Source of the DNA: Sphaerosporella brunnea
Taxonomy: Eukaryota > Ascomycota > Pezizomycetes > Pezizales > Pyronemataceae
DNA length: 64,000 nucleotides
Assembly: GCA_008704415.1 (NCBI GenBank)
Contig: VXIS01000074.1
Coordinates: forward strand, 62,001-126,000
Reading direction: 5' to 3'
The position numbers and the translations under genes were made by a program. Below, piece by piece: positions 55,921 through 64,000 of this stretch. The first letter of the stretch is position 1; every line of letters begins with the position of its first letter. Under the pieces are notes generated by a model, which was not told where the DNA came from, did not search any database, and saw nothing but the letters and a program-made list of their open reading frames with translations.

Positions 55921-57186
55921 ATGCGTTTCACTACTGCTATCCTCGTTGCTGTCTTGGAGTTCACCGCCGTCTTGGCTGCTCCCACCGACCTTGAAAAGCG
56001 TGCTTCTTGTACGGTCACCAGCTACAGCGCCCTTTCCGCGGCCAAGTCCAGCTGCAGCACCATCACCATTGGTAACCTCGCGGTCCCAGCTGGAAAGACT
56101 TTGGATCTCACTGGACTATCCAGCGGAACCAAGGTCATCTTCAGCGGCGAGGTTACTTTCGGATACGAGGAATGGGAGGGTCCTCTTGTTTCGGTCAGCG
56201 GAACCAAGATCACTGTTACCGGTACCTCTGGTAACCTGCTCAACGGTGGCGGTGCCTCGTGGTGGGATGGTAAGGGTAGCAACGGCGGCAAGACCAAGGT
56301 AAGAATATAATACTCCACAACTGCCGATTATGTACAGATCGATCTAACGATGTCCATTAGCCCAAGTTCTTCGCGGCCCACAAGATGATTAATTCCTCTA
56401 TCACCGGACTCAAGATCAAGAACACTCCCGTCCAGTGCTTCAGCATCAACAATTCGCAGAACCTGGATATCGAGTCTGTGACCATTGACAACAGAGCTGG
56501 AGATGTTACCAATGGCGGCCACAACACCGATGCTTTCGATATCGGTTCCTCCACCGGTATCACCATCAACAAGGCCACGGTTTACAACCAGGACGACTGC
56601 TTGGCGATCAACAGCGGTTCGGACATCGTCTTCAGCAACGGATACTGCTCTGTAGGATTCCCACAATACCGTTTATTAGTTCCGCTTTCTGACATTGTCT
56701 CATCTAGGGTGGTCATGGACTTTCCATCGGCTCCGTCGGCGGCCGCTCCGACAACGTCGTCAAGGGAGTCACCATCTCTGACACCACCGTTGTTAACTCT
56801 CAGAATGGTAAGTTCCCGACACGTTAGCAATCCATAATCCCCTGGTATTGACAACCGCAACAGGTGCCCGCATCAAGACCGTCTACGGTGCGACCGGCAG
56901 TGTCTCCGACATCACGTACTCCGGCATCACCCTCCAGAACATCTCCCAGTACGGTATCGTCATCGAGCAGGATTACCAGAACGGTTCCCCCACCGGCACC
57001 CCGACCAAGGGAGTTCCGATCAGCGGTGTCACTATGAAGAACGTCAAGGGTACGGTTACGTCCAGCGGCACTGAGGTCTACATTCTCTGCGCCTCGTGCT
57101 CTAACTTCACCTGGTCTGGTGTCTCTGTTACCGGAGGAAAAAAGTCGTCCAAGTGCAAGGGTATTCCATCTGGAGCTAGCTGTTAA
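55921..57186 (+). CDS. GH28 endo-polygalacturonase, secreted
   Basis: Four exons (55921-56298, 56361-56651, 56708-56807, 56864-57186) with introns of 62, 56 and 56 nt; 363 residues, the usual size. The enzyme hydrolyses alpha-1,4 links in pectin (polygalacturonic acid) outside the cell. The N-terminus [20 protein letters not shown] is a signal peptide, and EKR at 25-27 is a Kex2-type processing site just before the mature start at Ala28. The GH28 catalytic signatures are all present and in order: NTD (181-183), DD (204-205), GHG (225-227) and RIK (259-261). The second intron falls immediately before GGHG. Residues before NTD form the parallel beta-helix. The endo mode is inferred from length and resemblance to fungal endopolygalacturonases. 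A TATA box is at 55750. Confidence 0.95.
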
Positions 57187-57276
57187 GCGGTATGTTGAGC
57201 GGCTTGCGGGCCTTTGAAAGGCACAGTTTTTGTAGTACAGAAAATTAGGGTAGGTATTACTTACTACTTTGATAAT

Positions 57277-57819
57277 TTAATCATATTCTGCATCGATATT
57301 AGGTTCTTTAAGGACTTTTGTTACTACCGCTTTGTAACCACCTAGAGAGATTTGGCATTTTTGGGAGTAGTTTTCTGAGAAGACATGGGATTTCCTTGAT
57401 TCGGTGGATCTTCGAGTGAGGACTTCATCGGACTTGGGGTGGGCGGAATATCGCTCGGCAGTAGCCCCGAACGTAGCAGCTCCTCCCGCCAGCCGGACGG
57501 CGCACTTTCCGTGCCACAGATATCGCCGAAGCCTATCATATTCATCGAAGTCGCAAACAGCGCTACCCATAGGAAAGCTTACGCGAAATGCATGTGTTCC
57601 GGCCTGCACGCGTACAAATCCCCATCGCGACCAGGACGTCCCGGTGGCAAATAGGATTCGGTCTATGGAACCGAAGTCGGGGACCACAAGCGGCATATGG
57701 GGAACACAGAGATCGAGGAGATGGAGGTTCGGCCTGCGCTCTCCACAAAGAAAGCCCCGGAGGTTTACAAGACGCGATATCCTCGAAAATGGTACCTCAG
57801 AGAATCTGAAGAACATCAC
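57277..57819 (-). pseudogene. Possible eroded gene, unknown function
   Basis: A 180-codon minus-strand frame reads, for example, ILFATGTSWSRWGFVRVQAG and VCDFDEYDRLRRYLWHGK. An overlapping frame continues with WREELLRSGLLPSDIPPTPS, which looks more protein-like than the first frame at that point, suggesting a frame break near 57480-57510. No ATG in good context and no family is recognised. It could also be chance. Confidence 0.25.
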
Positions 57820-60034
57820 GATGTTCCAGTTTCTCCATGCCTAACTATATGGATCAAAACATGGCCATCAAGCATGCGGCTCCTATACGGAGGGGCGATT
57901 CTGATACTATCGATGTCTGGGCGCACTGTAAGTGGTCGTCATTGCGGATATTAGTGGCTGATGCTCTGACTCGGATGTTGTGGCGGTAAGCATGTTAATC
58001 GCAACTGCCACTCGTGGCGGCGGTGGCGCGGTCGGTATATGCAGGTGAGAACATCTTCTCAACCGTGTTGTACGTCTCACGGTGGATTTCGAGTATGCAG
58101 AAATTTCCAACGCCCATAACAGCTGTGAGATCGCAGATCTGAGCATTGGCGGCTTCGGCTGGAATGGTAGTGGTGATCGGCGTTTGTCTTTCACCATCGA
58201 CAATACGTTTTCGGGTGCTGGTATCGGAATAAATACGGATTCAGTCGCCGTGGTGGTTGTCACGTTATTGCTCTCGTCCTGGGCAGACTCAACCTTGTAA
58301 ACCGCCTGGTATTCCTCGCTAGAACTCGGCGGCACGGAAAACCTCATCCAGACCGGGGTATTTCGAACCACCGACGTGGAACGATGTTCAGGTCGGAGCA
58401 GAGCAACAGATTACCTTCGACAAAGCCTCCCCTTCGCGGATAATCGACCGCCAAACGGTTCTCATCGCTGGATATGGACAGAGAATGGCCAAGACGAAGC
58501 CATCAGACATCACCGCGCGTGGTTTCACCATTAACGCCGAGCCCTGGCCCCTGGGCCGATACAAAGTTATACAGCGCACGGGTGACCTGGGTGGCATATC
58601 CAAACGACAGTATGGAAATACGCAGCGGGCGCTTCAGCACTGTGGAAATTCGCCACTGTATTAAATACTGCCACAAAACTACGGGGCTTTTGGAGGCAAA
58701 GTGAGATTCGAAAAGACACCGCAGGTGGTTGTGGCATTGTGCAGTCTTCGTCATGGCCGGGGGGCACAATCTGAGGTACTTCGAATTCGGCAGTGAATAT
58801 AAGCACAAGCGGATTTGGAGAGTCGGGGGTGATTCGAAGATTTTCAGTTCTGAGCCATTTCTGGGGATGTACGAGCAATTGGGCTTGACATCTGTTCTCC
58901 AAACATACGGATTTTCTTGATCAGGCTACGAAGCTTTGCAGCCGGGCAGGCTGGCTGCAACTAGAGTGACTTTCAGGGAGCCACAACACCATCCATGTGA
59001 ACTAATTTCCTCCCGTTGAGTATCGTCAAACCACATGCATTTATGCCGGTTGGTTGCGATCTCCACCTCTTGATCTCGTTTTCCTCATCCCTAAGTGACG
59101 GAAGTATGAGGAATTGCGGCCTCTTGTACCCTTTAGTTACTGACTGAAGTTATTCCCACGTAGTGAAGAATTTTGGACAAATGTACAGGTTCCCTAGTTA
59201 TAATAATACGTTCCTCATCCATTATCGCTTGGGTAAATAAAGGATGAAGGAAAGAGAGAGGGGCAAGCAGCCCTTGCCGCCGGTGAGATTTGGTGACCAG
59301 CGGGAGAGACAGCGAGCTTGGTACACCTAGAGCTTCGAAGAGGAGATGTACTTGCTTTCCTATGCCCAATCCCCCGTCGCTTGGGCCTGAAGCGTCTTAA
59401 GACAAACCGCAAGGTCGAGCGTTCGAGGCCTCATCCTCATTCCAGTTTGACCCCTTCTATCTCTCTCAACTCGCAAATTCCCCCTCCTTAGCAGCCGTTC
59501 TGGTGGGTCTCTCTCTCTCTCTTCGGGATGAAGCTGCTCACCCCAGCCTCAAACTCCAGACGTCATCCTTTGTAAACGCCTTCCTCACCTCGAGTTTACT
59601 ATGCTTGAAGTCTTCTGGCCAATCCTACGCTGTGTCGCGTACCTGCTTAGTGAGTAATATATGATGTCGGCGTGTGCAGCCGGGGAGCAGGTACATCCCT
59701 CCGGATTATTGGTTTCATAGACCAGCACAAGTGTTGGCATGACGTCGCACATAACGATAAGGCTGAAATTACAGGAAGGGGAGGATGTGGTGTTCAATTT
59801 GATGCTCAATGTGATGCTCAGTCCGCTAACACCGACCACCTCACTTATTCTGACGCAAAATCTGCCGCACGCCGACCCGAAGCTGAATCAAAGAAATGCT
59901 TTCAGGCACGGTCGGCGGTTGGTTCTTCGATCCCTCGCCTATTTAGGCAGAACCTTACATTCGAAGTATGTGTAAATCCGTTCTTATGGGCATGATGGTG
60001 TATATCACCCTCGCTCCGCTCCAGTGGCCCAATA
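57820..60034. other. Gene-poor stretch with broken protein-like frames
   Basis: On the minus strand between 58380 and 58905 several frames look coding-like (for example TAEFEVPQIVPPGHDEDC near 58730-58790) but are interrupted; they may belong with the eroded frame at 57277-57819. From 58920 to 60034 nothing is recognised apart from CT repeats near 59510-59525. Confidence 0.35.
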
Positions 60035-60423
60035 GGGATAATCAAGATGGGTTGAAAACCTCGGGGTTGAAGAAAATAGTGCGAGTTTAGGCAGCCAATG
60101 AGAAGGCTGCGTGCCGGTTGAAAGCTTGAGGAACCCTCTGAACGACTTCTCAAACGTTGAGCGCGACTTGAGGTGGTTAAACACCCTGGTTTTTGGGTGG
60201 GACTATCCAGTATGATTCGGTCCCAGACTTCAACCCGCCGTTAAACCCATAAGAACGACTTCAAGTGTGTTGAAAACTGTTCAGCCAGCAAGAGACCACG
60301 TTGAAGAATTGTAAACTCGGTTGAAGATTAAAAGTCCTGTAGCCAATCGGGGAGTACTTTTGCCTACGCTAGTTTTTTCAACTCCGCTTCGACTGCGCTT
60401 CTTCAACCCACCTTGATTACCCC
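60035..60423. mobile_element. Element D: 389-bp TA-flanked MITE
   Basis: The left end GGGATAATCAAGATGGGTTG is mirrored at 60423 with two mismatches in about 22 bp. TA lies on both sides (60033-60034 and 60424-60425). Interior sequence has several internal GGTTGAA and TTCAACC blocks. No coding. The termini differ from elements A to C, so a different transposase family member probably moved it. Confidence 0.8.
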
Positions 60424-60425
60424 TA

Positions 60426-62356
60426 ATACATCTTCCCAGGAAATCTTTCTCATGCGGCTATGAAGTTTCTGTGTCTAGCAGAGCTCTTCGGTCGCCCGGA
60501 AACAGTGGTGTCAGAGAAGGTAGATCTCTGGTGGTGGGGTTTTTATTCCTCCTAAGCAACATTGGTCGTGAGATAGCCAACTCGGTCGGGTTTCCGCTCC
60601 TTCCCCGCGCACAGTAGTCTCGGGTTCTACTTTTCTGCCTATCTACCTAGGTAGATACCTCCTCGGTGGCCCCATTGTTTCCTGGCCGACCCGCTAGATA
60701 TCTAGACCTCGTGACAAGGAAGGAAAGCTAGGAAAGCGTGCCGACTGATGATACATACCTGGTCAGTCAATCAACCTAGCCCTCCGCACTGCCTCGGACC
60801 ATGAGATCCACTCTAGCATGCTATCTTGTTTCAGTGTACTTCAATTTGCCCCCCGCTGGCACGACAAAGTGCGCAACAAAGAATTGGCCAGCCTTCAGCT
60901 CCATCAGCTCTTCTCGATTTGGGAGGTATTTACGTCTGCGCGTATAATTGCCCGCTGCCGCCTGGACGACTCGGACCGGAGGTGTTTGGAATCCCGTTAC
61001 ATCCCGGGACCCCCTGCGAAGCCGGCATCCGGGGGGTATGATGCACGTACGTATGTAGCCCCGTTTCCTGTAGAGTGAGTGCGCATACTGGCGTTCTTGC
61101 CGTCCTGCCAGTGTCGCGTGCTGTAACTCGGAGCTTGCCAGGTTGAGCAAGTCGGTTGAATGTGGTCTACGCGATGATCAGACGCAGCTTGCGTCCAAAT
61201 ACAGTAAATAATAATACAAATAATAGCACGCGTTTAGCGCGTGATCTACTGGAGAACTCGATGTGTTACGTGCTTGCAAGCTCAAGGCTCACCTTCCAGA
61301 AAGTATTTTCCTCGCCACGGGCCGGTCGGAATCACAAGGAAACAAATAACAAAATGAATTCTCCATATCAGGTCTCCGCCAGCAAATTATTCTCTGTTGC
61401 CCGGAAGCCCCCGACTGGCCGGGGCTGGTGGTGGTGGACGTGGGGCTCCTCCGTCTACCCCAGGTTCCGGAATCCGAAAGGCGCGCGCCTAGTTCGGATC
61501 TGAGACCCTTGCGATCTCCGGACCGGTCCGCCTGCTAGCTCGAGGGTCTAGGGGCTGGCCGAAACCCGCGCAAGACAAGAGAACCAAGAGATCCAAGAGA
61601 TCCAAGAGATCCTGTACGTAGATACATGTACATGTATGTACATATGCAGGTCGATTCTGGAAACTCAGATGCAGCCATAAAAAGCTTGCACGGAGATAAG
61701 CTTTTGCCAATGCTCACTAGTACTGTGTAGGGAGAACACTTGCATCGAAATGTGTATAGTACTCCACGATATTGCGGAAATCCGTTAAGGCTGCTGTGAT
61801 GGGCATCATAATAGCGGGATTTTGCGTGCCTGGCTACGTCTATCTTATCGTCGTCTGGATAGCTTGAGAACGTCAGCCGGCCAGATGACGTCGAGCCTCA
61901 TGACTTTCCCGGAGAGCTTGCCATTGCAACGTTCAAATACTAGCCGTAGCATTATCGTGATGGGGTCGAGGGCGGATCATGGTTCTCCATTTTCGTGGGG
62001 TGTGTTTTCAGCATGGTCCCGGATCACGGAATGTCACCAAACAGTGGCGATAGCCAACAGCTGGCCCGAGATTTTGTACTGTCCCTTTGCACTTGCGTGT
62101 TGCGGGGACTCCCGATTACCGGGTCTTGTCAATTCGGACACTTCCCCAGGCCTAATGGAGCAGCCAGAGGGAGAACAAGTGCGGTTTCAAGGGCTTGTGA
62201 AAACACATCAATTATCTAGTTAGCCGGGTGCCGCCGCTCTAATGCTAGGACTCCCTCAGGACCTTGTGTCGGAGCCACCCAACGGTTTTTTCAGGTTCCC
62301 CGGGGTGCCTGGATGGCAGCTGGTCAGAGATCCCGTCAATTACTTGTAGAGACCTG
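60426..62356. other. Intergenic stretch, no convincing gene
   Basis: Short frames on both strands. AGATCCAAG triplets lie near 61588-61612, and a TACATGTACATGTATGTACA palindrome-like tract near 61622-61641. Nothing else recognised. Confidence 0.5.
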
Positions 62357-62364
62357 TATAAATA
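62357..62364 (+). promoter_or_regulatory. TATA box of the aspartic protease gene
   Basis: TATAAATA lies 162 nt upstream of the ATG at 62519. Between them, TTCAGC/TTTCAG hexamers (about 62444-62476) and a T tract form the leader. Confidence 0.55.
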
Positions 62365-62518
62365 CTCTGTTGTTTACCATCAACTTCGATTCTCCAGGCC
62401 GCAGTTCCAGCTCCCACGGTCACTTCTTCACTCCCTCGTCGCTTCTTCAGCTTCAGCTTCAGTTTCAGTTTCAGTTTTTTGTTTTTTTTTTTCTGGGTGC
62501 CCACCGCATTCTTTCACA

Positions 62519-63891
62519 ATGGTTTACATCGGCCGTCTCGCCGTGGCTGTGGCTGCTTTCTTGACTGCTGCTGAAGCCTCTCCGATCATCCAACGCCCCA
62601 AGAATTCCACCTTCTCCATCCAGCAGATCAGCAACCCCAACTACAAGAGGAACGGTACGAGGGCTTTGCAGAAGGCTTACGCCAAATACGGTATCACGAA
62701 GGGCTTGGTCTCTGTCCAGTCGAGCGTCGGAGGAGACGTAACTGCGACTCCGGAATCGGATGACAACGAATACCTGTGCCCTGTTACCATCGGTGGGCAA
62801 ACCTTGAACGTAGGCTTCCCTCACCTTCACTACAGTTTTCCGATGCAGGAATTGACTTTTTTACCATGTATAGTTGGACTTTGACAGTGGCTCTTCGGAT
62901 CTGTGGGTTTTCTCCACCTCCACACCCAGCTCCGAGCAGCAGAGCCACACTATCTACAACCCGGCCAAGTCTTCCACCTTCAAGGAGCTCAATGGGTTCA
63001 CGTGGCAGATCTCGTACGGCGATGGCAGCGGCGCCAGCGGCACCGTCGGAACCGACACTGTGACCGTTGGCGGCTTGACCGTCAAGAACCAAGCGGTCGA
63101 GCTGGCCACCGCCGTCAGCTCCGAATTCGTGACTGACTCCGCCAACAACGGACTCCTCGGACTCGCCTGGAGCAACCTCAACACCGTCGAGCCCACGCAG
63201 CAGCAGACTTTCTTTGCCAACGCTGGCCCGCAGCTCCAGCAGAACGTCTTCACCGCCGACTTGAGGCATGACCAGCCCGGCTCGTACGACTTTGGTTTCA
63301 TCGATACTTCTAAGTTCCAGGGTAACCTCAACTACGTCCCCGTCGACAACAGCCAGGGCTTCTGGCAGTTCACTGTCGACGGCTATGCGGTCGGCGACGG
63401 CGCGACTGGCGGAAACAGCTTCAGCGCTATTGCTGGTATGTCTTCCAACCGCATCCGATCCACTTTAGATACTAATGAGAGAGCTACAGACACCGGAACC
63501 ACCCTCCTGCTGCTGGACGACAACATCGTCTCGGACTACTACAGCCAGATCTCGAGCGCGCAGAACTCCAACAGCGCGGGCGGCTTCGTCTTTGACTGTA
63601 CGGAGGATGTGCCGGACCTTACTCTGCAGATCGGCGACTACGCGGCCGTGGTCCCTGGCAGTCTCCTGAACTTTTCGCAAAACGGTGATGGAAGTGAGTC
63701 TTTTTTTTTTTTTTTCAACCTCTCTTTTGTTTGCGGCTTTTGCAGAGACTGACAGCGCGGTAGCCTGCTTCGGTGGTATCCAGTCGGATGGCGGCCAGGG
63801 CTTTGCCATCCTGGGTGATGTCTTCCTCAAGGCTCAGTTCACTGTGTTTGACCAGGGCAACGTCCAGCTCGGATTCGCGCCTAAGGCGTGA
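62519..63891 (+). CDS. Secreted aspartic protease (A1, aspergillopepsin-like)
   Basis: Four exons (62519-62809, 62874-63435, 63490-63693, 63746-63891) with introns of 64, 54 and 52 nt; 400 residues. A signal peptide ends near AAEA at residue 20. A basic propeptide follows ([20 protein letters not shown] to about residue 70), as in pepsin-type zymogens that activate at low pH. Both catalytic loops are present: DSGSS with Asp101 and DTGTT with Asp285. The first loop has Ser in place of the commoner Thr, a tolerated variant in the family. YGDGSGASG is the flap region (Tyr at its start), and [14 protein letters not shown] is the usual C-terminal block. The second intron splits the codon of Asp285. 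The third holds a run of about 15 T. The family call is firm. Confidence 0.94.
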
Positions 63892-64000
63892 GCGGGTGGG
63901 TATCATGCAATGCAATGAAATGGTGGGATGACGGGATGACGGGATACTCGGATATGGTTCGGTGCTAGATGCACGTTCCTACTTGGATTTTTTTTTCTTG

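Overview
The window is nuclear DNA from a filamentous ascomycete (Pezizomycotina). The evidence is 23 short introns (49-71 nt, GT...AG, most with a CTAAC or CTGAC branch site) in nine genes; a family-7 cellobiohydrolase with a fungal cellulose-binding module; a GH28 polygalacturonase; an aspergillopepsin-type protease; a fungal NACHT-ankyrin (NLR-like) protein; a Clr5-ankyrin protein; and dispersed 5S rRNA relics. I cannot name the species. All exon joins were worked out by hand from reading frame, splice signals and family resemblance; no search was run.

Layout. 1-10.7 kb: a 5S rRNA relic, an MDR-family oxidoreductase gene (minus strand, spliced), two abutting TA-flanked DNA transposon derivatives, and two genes of unknown function. 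10.7-18 kb: a gene-poor stretch with a degenerate direct-repeat cluster, a broken reading frame, LINE 3' fragments and a 38-nt inverted repeat. 18.3-22.5 kb: the cellobiohydrolase and a single-pass membrane protein. 23-37.2 kb: another LINE relic, the seven-exon NACHT-ankyrin gene with 16 nearly identical 105-bp ankyrin units, a foldback element, and the Clr5-ankyrin gene, which carries an apparent frame break. 37.4-51 kb: repeat-rich DNA with a hAT-like MITE, a second 5S relic, a five-exon rhodopsin-domain membrane protein, a complete 3.1-kb Tc1/mariner-like transposon with a spliced intact transposase, and a 2.7-kb palindromic repeat complex. 51.1-64 kb: an FAD-dependent monooxygenase-like gene, the polygalacturonase, a fourth TA-flanked MITE and the aspartic protease.

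The genes do not form one pathway. Three encode secreted hydrolases (cellulose, pectin, protein), fitting a plant-associated or saprotrophic life. The NLR-like and Clr5-ankyrin genes lie within 14 kb of each other in a transposon-dense stretch, a setting typical of fast-evolving recognition genes. The most informative structure is the transposon story: an apparently complete element at 43842-46958, a 291-bp MITE at 5160-5450 carrying both of its distinct ends, and three further TA-flanked elements.
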